NCBI GenBank assembly: GCA_964517125.1
Contig: CAZFBD010000010.1
Location: 19,677-83,676, forward strand
Source of the DNA: SHLQ01 sp964517125
GTDB lineage: Bacteria; Actinomycetota; Acidimicrobiia; Acidimicrobiales; SHLQ01
Length of the DNA stretch: 64,000 nt
Direction: 5' to 3'
In this document: piece after piece, positions 52,311 to 63,196 of the stretch
Layout of the letters: every line of letters starts with the position of its first letter
How positions within the stretch are numbered: the stretch's first letter is position 1
Notes under the pieces: generated by a model
What the model saw: only the letters and a program-made list of their open reading frames with translations
The model's database searches: none
What the model was told of the DNA's origin: nothing
Translations under genes and position numbers: made by a program

Positions 52311-53125
52311 TGACCACCGCAACATCCAGTGGGCAGACCACACCCGGGGCCGACGCGACGCCGGCACTTGAGGTTCGTGAGGTGAGCAAGAACTTCGGCG
52401 CCGTGCAGGCGCTGAAGTCCGTCAGCTTCAACATCACGCCAGGACAGATCACTGGTCTTGTCGGCGACAACGGCGCCGGCAAGTCCACGATGGTGAAGGT
52501 CCTCTCGGGCGTGCACGCTCCGTCGTCGGGGACCCTGCTTCTCGACGGCGAGCCGATCGTGTTCGCAAACCCGGGCCAGGCTCGCAGCGCGAAGATCGAA
52601 ACGGTGTTCCAGACATTGGAGCTCGTTGAAGAGTTCGATGTGGCGGAGAATTTCTACATGGGCGAAGAGCTCACCCGGTTCGGTCCGTTGCGGGTGCGTC
52701 GGACCGCCGAGATGCGCAAGGAAGCCGCCGTCGCCGTCGGCAAGCTCGGGATCAACATCCCCGGAGGAGTCACCCGTAAGGTCCGGACCATGTCGGGCGG
52801 CCAACGTCAGGCCGTGGCGATTGCCCGGGCGGCCTTCTGGAGCAGCAAGGTGCTGCTGCTCGATGAGCCCACCGCTGCGCTTGGTGTCCGCGAGACCGCA
52901 CAGGTTCTTGAGGTGATCGAGACCCTTCGGGATCAGGGCGCCGCGATCCTGCTGATCAGTCACAACATGCGCGACGTCGAGCGGCTGTGCGACGACGTCG
53001 TGGTGCTTCGACAGGGCCGCAAGTCCGGGCATCTGACCGGCGAGTTCACCGGTCAGGACTGCGTCTCCTACATCACCGGCGCCATCTCCGACCTCAGCCC
53101 AGACGAAGAGGCAGACGACCTCTAG
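52310..53125 (+). CDS. ABC transporter ATP-binding protein (single domain)
   Basis: 271 residues; ATG overlaps the permease stop. Walker A GLVGDNGAGKST, Q-loop FQTLEL, signature TMSGGQRQAVAIARAA, Walker B KVLLLDEPTAALG and switch His in LLISHNMRDVE. One ABC domain, unlike the ~500-residue double ATPases RbsA/XylG; matches single-domain FrcA-like proteins. A 110-base gap separates it from the catabolic genes. Confidence 0.92.
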   Translation: MTTATSSGQTTPGADATPALEVREVSKNFGAVQALKSVSFNITPGQITGLVGDNGAGKSTMVKVLSGVHAPSSGTLLLDGEPIVFANPGQARSAKIETVFQTLELVEEFDVAENFYMGEELTRFGPLRVRRTAEMRKEAAVAVGKLGINIPGGVTRKVRTMSGGQRQAVAIARAAFWSSKVLLLDEPTAALGVRETAQVLEVIETLRDQGAAILLISHNMRDVERLCDDVVVLRQGRKSGHLTGEFTGQDCVSYITGAISDLSPDEEADDL

Positions 53126-53235
53126 CTCCTCCCTTCTTGCAGCCCGGTTCCTCACGTTCTTCCCCTTCGGCGTGAGGAGCCGGCGCTGCGATACAGATCC
53201 ACCGCCCACTGACCGCACGTTCCCAGGACATTGAC

Positions 53236-54707
<1,472 letters not shown>

Positions 54708-54711
<4 letters not shown>

Positions 54712-55745
54712 GCGCTCACGCTGTGGTCATTCATGCTGCCGAAGACGTTCGCGTCGAAGAATGCGAGGTTGCACCACCGTCGGCTGGTGAGGTGCAGATC
54801 GGCGTGTCGTTGGGCGGTATCTGCGGATCGGACATCAGCTACTACAAGCACGGCGCGGTCGGCCGGTTCCCGGTGACCGCTCCCATGATCCTTGGCCACG
54901 AGGTCATCGGCACGGTTCAGGACCTCGGCACCAACGTGTCCGGGTTCGACGATGGCCAGCGCATTGCTGTCGATCCGTCGTCTCCGTGCATGCGATGCGA
55001 CCGCTGCCACGAGGGTCGATTCAACATCTGTCTCAATCCGTCGTTCCTCGGCAGCGCATCGACGCAACCGCATACCGACGGCGGGTTCTCGTCGGTTCTC
55101 TTGAGCCGCGCACACAACGTGGTGCCGCTCGACGACTCGCTGCCGAACGAACTGGCCGTCTTCGCCGAGCCGCTGTCCGTGTGCGTGCATGCGGTCTCCC
55201 GCGCCGGCGGCGTGAAGGGCGCCCGGGTTCTCATCGTTGGCGCCGGACCCATCGGTGGCATGCTCAACGCTGTTTGTGTTGCCGAGGGTGCCGCCGAGGT
55301 GGTCGTCGCCGACATCGAAGCGGGACGTCTGGAAACGGCAACTGCGCTCGGGGCACACGGCGTGCGGTTGGTCGGCAACGACGACCTTGGCCAGGACTAC
55401 GACGTCGTCTTCGACGCTTCGGGAGCAGCACCCGCCATTGCCGACGCCTTGGAGCGTTGCCGCCGCGGTGGTGTGCTCTGCCTGGTGGGCCTCCCCCACG
55501 GCGGCCCCGTTCCCATGCCCGTGAACCTGAGCATCACCGGCGAGGTCGACATCGTCGGGTCCTTCCGCTTCAACCACACCGAATTCCGTCAGTCGATCGA
55601 GTTGCTCACGAACGGTCTGGACCTTCGTCCTCTGATCTCGAACCGCTACCACTCGCACGATGCTGGCGCTGCCTTCGTCGAGGCGGCATCGGGACAGGCA
55701 ATGAAGGTCCAGCTCGATTTCACCGGTGAACCCAAGGAGAACTGA
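54708..55745 (+). CDS. zinc-dependent alcohol dehydrogenase, L-idonate 5-dehydrogenase-like
   Basis: 345 residues from ATG 54708. Catalytic zinc ligands in GGICGSDISYYKHGA and GHEVIG; structural zinc cysteines in CMRCDRCHEGRFNIC; nucleotide site VLIVGAGPIGGML and a VVADIEAGRLE segment with acidic residue favouring NAD. Pattern (YYKHGAVGRFPV) closest to IdnD. Probable reaction: L-idonate to 5-ketogluconate. Translationally coupled to gnd. Confidence 0.88.
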
Positions 55746-55746
55746 C

Positions 55747-56514
55747 ATGTCTGCAAACCCCTTCAGCCTCGAGGACCGTGTGGTGCTCATCACCGGATCC
55801 AGCCAGGGAATCGGACGAGCTCTGGCGACCGCGTGTGCCGAGGCAGGAGCGCACGTCGTCATCAACGCCCGTTCGGCGGACAAGGTCGACGGCGCGGTAC
55901 GCGAGCTGCAGGCCGATGGCCACAAGGCGTCGGGTCACGTCGCCGACGTGACCGACCCCGATGCTGTCGCAGTCATGGTGGACACGATCGAGGCAGAGGT
56001 CGGGCCACTCGCCGGTCTGGTCAACAACGCTGGCATCCAGCGCCGGGCACCGTTCCTCGACTTCGACCTGGGTGACTACCGCGACATCATGGAAATGAAC
56101 CTGATTGCGCCGTTCATCGTGTCGCAGGCCGTCGCCAAACCCATGGCCGAACGCGGCGCTGGCCGCATCGTGAACATCGGATCGGTGCAGTCCCAACTCG
56201 GCCGGCCCACGATCGTGCCGTACACGGCAAGCAAGGGCGGCGTCGTCCTCCTCACCCGTGGCATGTGCGCCGACCTTGGCCCGCTCGGTCTTCAGGTCAA
56301 CAGCGTGGCGCCCGGGTACTTCGCAACCGAACTCACCCAGGCGCTCGTGGACGACGAGGAGTTCTCGGCCTGGGTCGCAGCTCGTACGCCCGCCGGGCGC
56401 TGGGGCGACGTGTCGGAGCTCGGCGGAGCGACCGTCTTCCTGCTGTCCGACGCCGCCAGTTTCGTCAACGGGCAGACGCTCTTCGTCGACGGGGGCATGA
56501 CCTCCGTTGTCTAG
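55747..56514 (+). CDS. SDR, gluconate 5-dehydrogenase-like
   Basis: 255 residues from ATG 55747. TGSSQGIGRALATACAEAG, LVNNAGIQRR, NIGSVQSQLGRPTIVPYTASK (Ser-Tyr-Lys) and SVAPGYFATELTQALVDD match the IdnO/Ga5DH group. It would reduce 5-ketogluconate to D-gluconate, following the IdnD-like enzyme one base upstream. Its last codons overlap the kinase gene start. Confidence 0.88.
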   Translation: MSANPFSLEDRVVLITGSSQGIGRALATACAEAGAHVVINARSADKVDGAVRELQADGHKASGHVADVTDPDAVAVMVDTIEAEVGPLAGLVNNAGIQRRAPFLDFDLGDYRDIMEMNLIAPFIVSQAVAKPMAERGAGRIVNIGSVQSQLGRPTIVPYTASKGGVVLLTRGMCADLGPLGLQVNSVAPGYFATELTQALVDDEEFSAWVAARTPAGRWGDVSELGGATVFLLSDAASFVNGQTLFVDGGMTSVV

Positions 56515-57040
56515 CTCGCGCCACGTCGTGATCATCGGCCTCATGGGGGTCGGCAAGTCGACCCTCGGTCGGCTTCTCGCCGACGCGCTCTCAACCGACT
56601 ACGTCGACTCCGACGACGACATCCGACGCCTGTTCCGCACGTCGGGTGCAGCGGTTGCCGAGCGCCTGGGCGTGCCGGCGTTGCATCGGATCGAAGCTGG
56701 CGTTCTCCTCGGTGCGCTCGCCCGCCGGGAGCCCGTTGTCGTGACCGCCGCTGCATCGGTCGTCGAGGACCCAATCGTTCGCGAAGCCGTTGCGCATTGT
56801 GCTGACGTCGTGTGGATTCACGCTGAGATCGACGAAGTCCTGCGCCGGCAGGGCGCCGGCAATCATCGCCGCCCGATGGATCGCGAGGAACTCGCCGCGT
56901 TGGCCGAACGGCGCCGTCCGTTCTTCGAGTCGATGGCCGACATCGACATCGTCGCTGACCGTGAACCAGCGCTGCTCGCCGAGCAGATCCTCACATCTCT
57001 CCAAACCCGCCAATCCAAACAGGAAGGCCACCATGCTTGA
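56507..57040 (+). CDS. P-loop small kinase, shikimate-kinase-like, candidate gluconate kinase
   Basis: 177 residues. P-loop IIGLMGVGKSTLGRLLADAL, acidic SDDDIRR and a lid with NHRRPMDREE follow the shikimate kinase fold, and HRIEAGVLLGAL has the Arg of the substrate site. The strict GGG of shikimate kinases is replaced by AAA in VVTAAASVVEDP, so shikimate is an unlikely substrate. Position between gluconate 5-dehydrogenase and gnd-type functions, with no GntK or GntV-type kinase in the locus, suggests gluconate. Start at TTG 56507 (GTG 56528 possible). Ends overlapping the lactonase gene. Confidence 0.75.
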   Translation: MSSSRHVVIIGLMGVGKSTLGRLLADALSTDYVDSDDDIRRLFRTSGAAVAERLGVPALHRIEAGVLLGALARREPVVVTAAASVVEDPIVREAVAHCADVVWIHAEIDEVLRRQGAGNHRRPMDREELAALAERRRPFFESMADIDIVADREPALLAEQILTSLQTRQSKQEGHHA

Positions 57041-58148
57041 CCACGACTACCCGCTTCTCGTCGGAACGTACAGCGACCTCGACGCACTCGCCCACCAGCC
57101 CTACGCTCCAATCCCCGGGAAGGGCATCTACTCCATGACGCTGCAGGCCGACGGAACGCTCGCACACAATGCTGTCGCCGAGGCGCTTAACCCAGCGGTG
57201 CTCATCCCCGGACCGGACAACACGATGTACGCGATTCTGGAGACCATTCAGGAGAACGGCACGGTCGTTCGCTACGACGTGAACGCCGACGGCACCCTCG
57301 CGCAAAACGAAACGTGGGAGGCGTCGGGAAAGTCCACCTGTTACCTGGCGCTGTCGCCGTCCGAGGATGCTGCGGTGGTCATCAACTACTGGGACGCAAC
57401 GATCGATGTGGCGAAGGTTGCCAACGGCGTGCTTGGCCCCGTGCACCAGAGCTTCGTCCAGTTCCATCGACCCGAGGGCACCTGGCGTCAGGTTGAGAAC
57501 CGAGAGGACCATTGGGGCAACCGTCAGGTCGGGCCGCATGCCCATTGCGCCCACTTCTGGCACGACTGGGTGTTCATTCCGGACCTCGGCGAGAACGCCG
57601 TGTTCCAGTACCGGTGGGATGCCACCAACATGCGGCTCGAACCGGAGCTGCACATCGAGTTCGAACAGGGTTCCGGCCCGCGGCACATGGCCATGCATCC
57701 AACGCTGGACATCTGCTACGTCTCGAACGAGCTGTTCAACACGGTGTGTGTGGCCCGCCTCGATGCGTCCGACCCGGCCGAGGTCAAGCCTCGACTCATC
57801 CCGTTCCAGTACGAGTCAACGCTGGAGGACCGGGACCAGGTGAGCTACGTCTCCGAGATCAAGCTCTCGCCCGATGCCCGCTTCCTGTACGTCTCGAACC
57901 GTGGCGACAACTCGCTGGCGATATTCGCTGTCGCCGAGGACGGCACCCTGACACGAACCGGCCTGGTACCCACGGGCGGCAAGTTCCCCCGACACTTCTC
58001 CATCACCCCAGACGGCGAGGCCGTCATCGTCGCCAACCAGGACTCCGGGCACATTCGGGTCTTCGGGCGCGATGTCGAAACGGGTGAGCTCACGATGACC
58101 GACGAGATCGTCGAGATTCCTGCGCCCAACTACATTCGCTTCCTGTAG
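57033..58148 (+). CDS. lactonase-type seven-bladed propeller (6-phosphogluconolactonase-like)
   Basis: 371 residues from ATG 57033, overlapping the kinase end by eight bases. YPLLVGTYSD at the start, NPAVLIPGPDNTMYAI, GPHAHCAHFWHDWVFIPDLG, GSGPRHMAMHPTLDICYV, LSPDARFLYVSNRGDNSLAIF and GGKFPRHFSITPDGEAVIVA are repeats of the lactonase_7 propeller, with the conserved HAH and PRH motifs. Probably hydrolyses an aldonolactone feeding the gluconate route. Confidence 0.88.
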   Translation: MLDHDYPLLVGTYSDLDALAHQPYAPIPGKGIYSMTLQADGTLAHNAVAEALNPAVLIPGPDNTMYAILETIQENGTVVRYDVNADGTLAQNETWEASGKSTCYLALSPSEDAAVVINYWDATIDVAKVANGVLGPVHQSFVQFHRPEGTWRQVENREDHWGNRQVGPHAHCAHFWHDWVFIPDLGENAVFQYRWDATNMRLEPELHIEFEQGSGPRHMAMHPTLDICYVSNELFNTVCVARLDASDPAEVKPRLIPFQYESTLEDRDQVSYVSEIKLSPDARFLYVSNRGDNSLAIFAVAEDGTLTRTGLVPTGGKFPRHFSITPDGEAVIVANQDSGHIRVFGRDVETGELTMTDEIVEIPAPNYIRFL

Positions 58149-58164
58149 TCGAAAGGCCTCTGCG

Positions 58165-58950
58165 ATGACTGCGATCTCCGCAAACCTCGGGTTCCTCTGG
58201 ACCGACCTCGACCTGCCAGATGCCATTCGGGCGGCGGGAGCCGCCGGCTTCGACGCCGTCGAGTGTCACATGCCGTATGCGTTCCCCACCGCCGAGGTGC
58301 GTGCTGCCCTGGACGAGACCGGACTGGAGATGGTCTCGCTCAACACGAGGATTGGCGAGGAGGACGGCGATCTCGGAATGGCAGCGATGCCCGGCCGGGA
58401 AGACCTGGCTCGCAGCTACATCGACCAGGCGATCGACTACGCGGCGGCCATCGGCTGCCCAAACGTGAGCGTGGTCGCTGGTCGGACGGGGCGAACGGAC
58501 AAAGCCCAGCTCACCTATGTGGAGAACCTCACCTATGCGGCGAAGCAGGCGGCGACGCATGGCATCACCGTGCTCATCGAGCCACTGAACACCGACGTCG
58601 CCGCGGACTATCACCTCGTGAACATCGACAAGGGCCTGGAAACGATCGACGCTGTCGGCGCGTCGAACCTGAAGCTGATGATCGACTGCTTCCACACCCA
58701 CAAGATGGACGGTGACCTGATGCCCGTCTTCGAACGAGCGATGCCACATGTTGGCCATGTGCAGTTCTCGTCCTATCCCGACCGGGCCGAACCCGACCAT
58801 GGTTCGATCGACTACTCGGTGCTGATTCCGTGGCTGGTCGAGACGGGATACGCCGGCCCGTTTGGTGCCGAGTACACGCCTGCCGGCGACATCGAAGCCG
58901 GTCTGTCGTGGCTCGCAGCGTGGACGTCTGACGAGGGAGAAGCGTCGTGA
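58165..58950 (+). CDS. sugar phosphate isomerase/epimerase, hydroxypyruvate-isomerase-like
   Basis: 261 residues. TIM-barrel xylose-isomerase-like fold: AISANLGFLWTDLDLPDAIR, GFDAVECHMPYAFPTAEV, IGCPNVSVVAGR, ITVLIEPLNTDVAADYHLV with the metal Glu, LKLMIDCFHTHKMDGDL and HVQFSSYPDRAEPDHGSIDY match Hyi/OtnI. It may act on a C2-C4 hydroxyketo acid generated from the sugar acid. Stop overlaps the next start (GTGA). Confidence 0.88.
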   Translation: MTAISANLGFLWTDLDLPDAIRAAGAAGFDAVECHMPYAFPTAEVRAALDETGLEMVSLNTRIGEEDGDLGMAAMPGREDLARSYIDQAIDYAAAIGCPNVSVVAGRTGRTDKAQLTYVENLTYAAKQAATHGITVLIEPLNTDVAADYHLVNIDKGLETIDAVGASNLKLMIDCFHTHKMDGDLMPVFERAMPHVGHVQFSSYPDRAEPDHGSIDYSVLIPWLVETGYAGPFGAEYTPAGDIEAGLSWLAAWTSDEGEAS

Positions 58951-59687
58951 ACAAGGTTGCACTCATCACCGGTGGAGGCCGTGGCATCGGCAAGGGTGTG
59001 GCCCTTGCGTTGAGCGAAGCCGGCTGGTCCGTGATCGTCGCGGGTCGCACACAGTCTTCGTTGGATGACACCGTCTCCGAGCTTGCAGGTGCGGGACTCG
59101 CCGCTGCTGGAGATGTCAGCGACGAGGGAGATGTCGACGCCATCTTTGCGGCAGCGGTCGAACGGTTCGGCCGCGTCGACCTCTTGTTCAACAATGCGGG
59201 TGTGGCCGCGCCAGCCGTGCCCATCGACGAACTGGAAGTCGACGCCTGGCGCAGGCTCATCGACGTCAACGTGACGGGCGCGTTCCTGTGTGCTCGTGCG
59301 GCGTTCCGCCAGATGCGAAACCAGAACCCGCAGGGTGGGCGCATCATCAACAACGGTTCGATCTCCTCCCAAACACCACGCCTCTACTCCGCTCCCTACA
59401 CCGCGTCGAAGCATGCGGTGACCGGCCTGACCAAGTCGCTTGCGCTCGACGGTCGGGAGTTCGGCATCGCCTGCGGCCAGATCGACATCGGCAACGTCAC
59501 CACCGACATGGGTTCGACGGCGGCTGCCAATGCCCTGCAGGCGAATGGCACCACGATGGAGGAGTCGCTCATGGGCATGCAGAACGTGACCGATGCCGTG
59601 CTCTACATGGCGGGCTTGCCGCCCGAGGCCAATGTGCTGTCCATGACCGTCATGGCCACCACCATGCCGTTCGTCGGAAGAGGCTAG
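58947..59687 (+). CDS. short-chain dehydrogenase
   Basis: 246 residues from GTG 58947. ALITGGGRGIGKGVALALSE, LFNNAGVAAP, NNGSISSQTPRLYSAPYTASK and a DIGNVTTDM loop after the catalytic Lys. Closely coupled to the Hyi-like gene, so probably acts on the same metabolite. Last gene of the sugar-acid run. Confidence 0.88.
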   Translation: MNKVALITGGGRGIGKGVALALSEAGWSVIVAGRTQSSLDDTVSELAGAGLAAAGDVSDEGDVDAIFAAAVERFGRVDLLFNNAGVAAPAVPIDELEVDAWRRLIDVNVTGAFLCARAAFRQMRNQNPQGGRIINNGSISSQTPRLYSAPYTASKHAVTGLTKSLALDGREFGIACGQIDIGNVTTDMGSTAAANALQANGTTMEESLMGMQNVTDAVLYMAGLPPEANVLSMTVMATTMPFVGRG

Positions 59688-59735
59688 GCCTCACCAGAAC
59701 CGCGGTCCGTGCGTGCTGTCAGCGAGACTGTCGAC

Positions 59736-60127
59736 GTGACTGAGCGAAGCGACGGACCTGTTCCCGCCCACAAGCGGCCGATCGACACGACCCCTGTGCA
59801 TACCGAGGATCTTCCTCCGCTGCCCACGGCGACCTACAACATCCGGCCGAGGCCTGGGTTGAAGCTCCGGCCGAGCTGCTGAATGCGGGCAGCGACATCG
59901 ACCAGACCGACATCTTGTACAAGCGCCGGCTCGGGGTTTGGCTGCTGTGGCGTGCGGGCCCGGCGAGCAAGGCGAACTCTCGCTACGTTGCCGTGCATTC
60001 GGGCGACCTCAGCCGCATTCACTCCTTCCGGCTCTTCCCCGACAAGACCGGCAGCGGCGTCGGGCCGAGCGGCACGACGCATGAACGCTTTCGCACCTGG
60101 AAAGAGGAGCTCAACGAGACGCTGTGA
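59736..60127 (+). pseudogene. small gene with a one-base deletion
   Basis: From GTG 59736 one frame reads RSDGPVPAHKRPIDTTPVHT and LPPLPTATYNI, then a second frame reads AEAWVEAPAELLNAGSDIDQ, ILYKRRLGVWLLWRAGPA, FRLFPDKTGSGVG and ends RTWKEELNETL at 60127. The switch lies at 59846-59851 (ATCCGGCCGAGG); adding one G there joins the frames smoothly into a 130-residue protein. Likely a sequencing or assembly indel in a GC run, or a recent frameshift. Family not recognised. Confidence 0.55.
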
Positions 60128-60174
60128 CCGTCTCCGCCTGAGAGGATGCGGGGCCAATTGAGCTACCGTTGCCC

Positions 60175-61047
60175 ATGCCTCAAGCCAAGAATCAGGACGT
60201 CGCCCTCGAGTACGAGACGTTCGGTGATCCGAACGATCCGACACTCCTTCTTGTGATGGGGCTTGGCGCGCAGATGACCGCCTGGCACACCGAGTTCTGC
60301 GAACAACTTGCGGCCGCCAACCTGCACGTCGTGCGGTTCGACAATCGGGACTGCGGGTTGAGCAGCAAGACCGCTGGCGACGCTCCCGATGTCATGGCGT
60401 TGTTCGCCGCAGCAACTGCGGGCGAGCCGATTCCCGAAGTCCCGTACACGCTGTCCGACATGGCCGACGACGCAGTTGCCGTGCTCGATGCAGTCGGCGT
60501 GCAGCAAGCGCACGTTGCCGGTGCATCCATGGGTGGCATGATCACGCAGCAGATGGCGATCGACCATCCCGACCGTGTCGCCAGCATCATCTCGATCATG
60601 TCCACGACAGGCTCGCCCGAGGTCGGCCAGTCAGAACCGGAAGCAATCACGGCGCTGCTCACGCCGCCGCCCGAGGGTCGGGACGCTGCCATCGAGCGCG
60701 ACGTGGAGGTGGGCCGCATCATCAGCGGACCGCTGTTTGACACGGACGTTGCACGGACTGCAGCAACTCTCTCCTACGACCGCAGCTTCTACCCAACCGG
60801 CGCAGCGTTCCAGATCGCTGCGATCGCCAAGGGCGGCGACCGCACCGAAGCGCTCGGCGGCGTCTCCCACCGGGCACTTGTCATCCACGGCGCGGCGGAC
60901 CCGCTGATCACCCCATCGGGTGGCGAGGCAACGGCGGCGGCGCTTCCGAACTCCACGCTCCTCATGCTTGACGAGATGGGCCACGACCTGCCGCGCCCGC
61001 TCTGGGACACCTTCGTCGGAGCGATCACGGAGAACATCGCCGGCTGA
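60175..61047 (+). CDS. alpha/beta hydrolase
   Basis: 290 residues from ATG 60175. LLLVMGLGAQMTAWHTEF oxyanion loop, VVRFDNRDCGLSS, nucleophile elbow VAGASMGGMITQQMA (Ser), Asp in GAADPLITP and His in DEMGHDLPRP. Standard serine hydrolase triad; the RDCGLSS pattern is common in actinobacterial epoxide/ester hydrolases. Substrate unknown. Confidence 0.9.
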   Translation: MPQAKNQDVALEYETFGDPNDPTLLLVMGLGAQMTAWHTEFCEQLAAANLHVVRFDNRDCGLSSKTAGDAPDVMALFAAATAGEPIPEVPYTLSDMADDAVAVLDAVGVQQAHVAGASMGGMITQQMAIDHPDRVASIISIMSTTGSPEVGQSEPEAITALLTPPPEGRDAAIERDVEVGRIISGPLFDTDVARTAATLSYDRSFYPTGAAFQIAAIAKGGDRTEALGGVSHRALVIHGAADPLITPSGGEATAAALPNSTLLMLDEMGHDLPRPLWDTFVGAITENIAG

Positions 61048-61062
61048 ACGTATGCACGTGAG

Positions 61063-61093
61063 AGGCCCACCCCCGATGTTCGTGGGTGGGCCT
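61063..61093. terminator. bidirectional hairpin between convergent genes
   Basis: AGGCCCACCC (61063-61072) pairs perfectly with GGGTGGGCCT (61084-61093) over an 11-base loop, 15 bases after the hydrolase stop and 37 bases from the stop of the convergent gene. Confidence 0.65.
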
Positions 61094-61129
61094 CCGAGTG
61101 TGTTTGCTGTCTGCTGACGGGCGTTGACG

Positions 61130-63196
61130 TCAGCCCTGGACGGGGTGAATCTCCCATTCGACGTCGAGGCCAAAGTCCTCGGCTTCGATCGATTCACGGT
61201 CGGTGTCCACGTTGAAGCCCGCACGGTCGGCTTGGAGCAGACGCTCGAGACCGACGTTGAACAGGTGATAGCCGGAACCGAACTCGACGAACATCCAGTA
61301 CGCCGAGCTGTCGACAGGGCCGACCACGTTCACGTTGAAGTGTCCGCCCGCATCGTTGGCATGGAGATACAGCCCGGTCGAAACCGACTGGATCAGGTAC
61401 GTGTCCGCAAGGCCGGGCACCGGATGGAGGTAGAACTCCGTCGCGGTGTTCGACTGGTTCGATGAGTACACGTTCACGTTGGGCTGCACCTCGAGGTAGC
61501 GAGGACCGAACTCGTTGTTCACGAACTCGACGTGAAGCGGTCCGTCGTCGGTCGGTGCGTCAGCGATGTCCTCTTCCGGAGCAGGAGCAGGCGCTGGCGC
61601 TGGCGCGTCGGCGACATCGTCTTCCGGAGCAGGCTCGGGCGCTGGTTCGGGGGCTGGCGCTGGCTCGGGAGCCGGTGCCGGTTCTGGCGCAGGCTCCGGT
61701 GCTGGAGCCGCCGCGGGAATGTCGAGGGTGGCGACACCCGTCGGCAGGGCTGGGCCTGCGCCCAGGACGACCGACCCGGGAACTTCCAGATCACTGGGGA
61801 TCTCTGCAGCCAGCGGCTTGAACGCGAATGGCGCTGGGCTGTCGTCGTCGGCAGGCTCGATGCTGATGACGACGGTGTCACCACGAAGGTCTGTCGGGAA
61901 CGTCAGACCGGCGGGAGCGTTCTGGATGAAGTCCTCGCCCGGGAACGGTGGAGCTCCGTCGGGTCCGGAGAAGCCACCGAAGTCATCGGCGGCACCCGGA
62001 TCAACGAACCGGCCGGTGGACACGGGCTGACCATCGATCACAGCCCAGCCTTCGTACACCCAACCTTCGGGAAGCGTGGGCAGGTCCAGGCCAGCGACAG
62101 GCCCGTCGTCGGTGACCTCGAGGAACCAAATGCCGGAGTAGTTGTCGTCGGCGTTGTCAGCGGTGGTCGGCGTGGCGACAAGGAACTGTCCTCCAGCGCT
62201 GGAGAAGTCATCGCCAAGAGCTGCGGGGTGAGCAACACTCAACTGCGCAACTCCGTCAACCACGTTGCCGGCAAGCGGCTTCGCTGCCGCCGGACCGGGA
62301 TCGGGATCGACGGCAGGCTCAATCGTGATCACGACTGCGGTCGCCGCAGACACGTCGTCGGCAAGCGAACCGGTCAGGAACGTGAGTGCGCCGTCGGCTT
62401 CGATCGCGAAGCGGCCGGTGGACACGGGGGCGCCATCGATGATGACCCAGCCCTCGTAGACGAAACCGTCACCCAACGGCTCGAGGCCAGACAGGTCCAG
62501 GGCAACGTTCGTGGAAACGTCTTCAGTCGGTTCCGGTGCCACTGGTTCTTCAGGTGCTGGTTCGGGAGCGGGTTCCGGGGTCGGAGCGGGCTCAGGTGCC
62601 GATTCGGGAGCTTCGGCCGGCGCCGGCTCGACAACGAGGTCCAGCGAGTAGGACGCCTCACTCGGGCTCGTTTCCTGAATCCAGAAGGTGTAGTCGCCCG
62701 CTGCCAGCGCGCCGGTGAAGCCCTGTGCACCTTCGCCGCCGCCGATGTCCTGCAGGATGTCGGCGCCAGTGGTGGCGGTGCCGAACAGGGTGTAGCCGAG
62801 GAGGTTGGAAACCTCGGTTCCCGTTGGCGGTTCGGTGAAGGTGGTGCCCTCTTGCAGCCCGATGAAGGACCGGTCGTTTCCAGATTCGTAGCCCGCCAGG
62901 TCGGCTGCGGCGAGGACGTGACCGTCGGGAACATTCACGGTCACGTAGTCGATGTCGGCGTCGGCTCCGCCGACGACCGAGCCGCTCAGCACGTTCGAGC
63001 CGTTGGCCAGTCCGAGCGCCAGCGGGTTCGCTGCGTCATCGCTGATGTCTCCTCCAACGGCTTCGTCGAATGCAGCCGTGGCTTCCTGTGCCGACAAGAC
63101 CGCGGGAGCTGTCGCCACCGTGCTTGCCACAAGTACAGACGCCAGAAGCGCTCTCCGCTTCCTTCGCCTTCCACCTTCAAAAAGATCTTTGATCAT
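61130..63196 (-). CDS. large secreted protein: Pro-Glu-Ala linkers, two RskA-like modules, beta-trefoil-like C-terminus
   Basis: 688 residues. Basic N-terminus GGRRRKRRALLASVLVAST with a signal peptide to ~residue 36; residues ~45-190 a beta-rich domain (VNVPDGHVLAAADLAGYES). A PAPEPAP linker is followed by two similar modules (EGWVIIDGAPVSTGRF and EGWAVIDGQPVSTGRF), the motif found in the extracellular part of anti-sigma-K factors. After a second long PAPEPAP linker (residues ~510-560) comes a domain with YLHANDAGGHFNVNVV resembling ricin-B/fascin-type trefoils. Exported; binding or sensing at the surface likely, function unassigned. Confidence 0.8.
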   Translation of the reverse strand: MIKDLFEGGRRRKRRALLASVLVASTVATAPAVLSAQEATAAFDEAVGGDISDDAANPLALGLANGSNVLSGSVVGGADADIDYVTVNVPDGHVLAAADLAGYESGNDRSFIGLQEGTTFTEPPTGTEVSNLLGYTLFGTATTGADILQDIGGGEGAQGFTGALAAGDYTFWIQETSPSEASYSLDLVVEPAPAEAPESAPEPAPTPEPAPEPAPEEPVAPEPTEDVSTNVALDLSGLEPLGDGFVYEGWVIIDGAPVSTGRFAIEADGALTFLTGSLADDVSAATAVVITIEPAVDPDPGPAAAKPLAGNVVDGVAQLSVAHPAALGDDFSSAGGQFLVATPTTADNADDNYSGIWFLEVTDDGPVAGLDLPTLPEGWVYEGWAVIDGQPVSTGRFVDPGAADDFGGFSGPDGAPPFPGEDFIQNAPAGLTFPTDLRGDTVVISIEPADDDSPAPFAFKPLAAEIPSDLEVPGSVVLGAGPALPTGVATLDIPAAAPAPEPAPEPAPAPEPAPAPEPAPEPAPEDDVADAPAPAPAPAPEEDIADAPTDDGPLHVEFVNNEFGPRYLEVQPNVNVYSSNQSNTATEFYLHPVPGLADTYLIQSVSTGLYLHANDAGGHFNVNVVGPVDSSAYWMFVEFGSGYHLFNVGLERLLQADRAGFNVDTDRESIEAEDFGLDVEWEIHPVQG

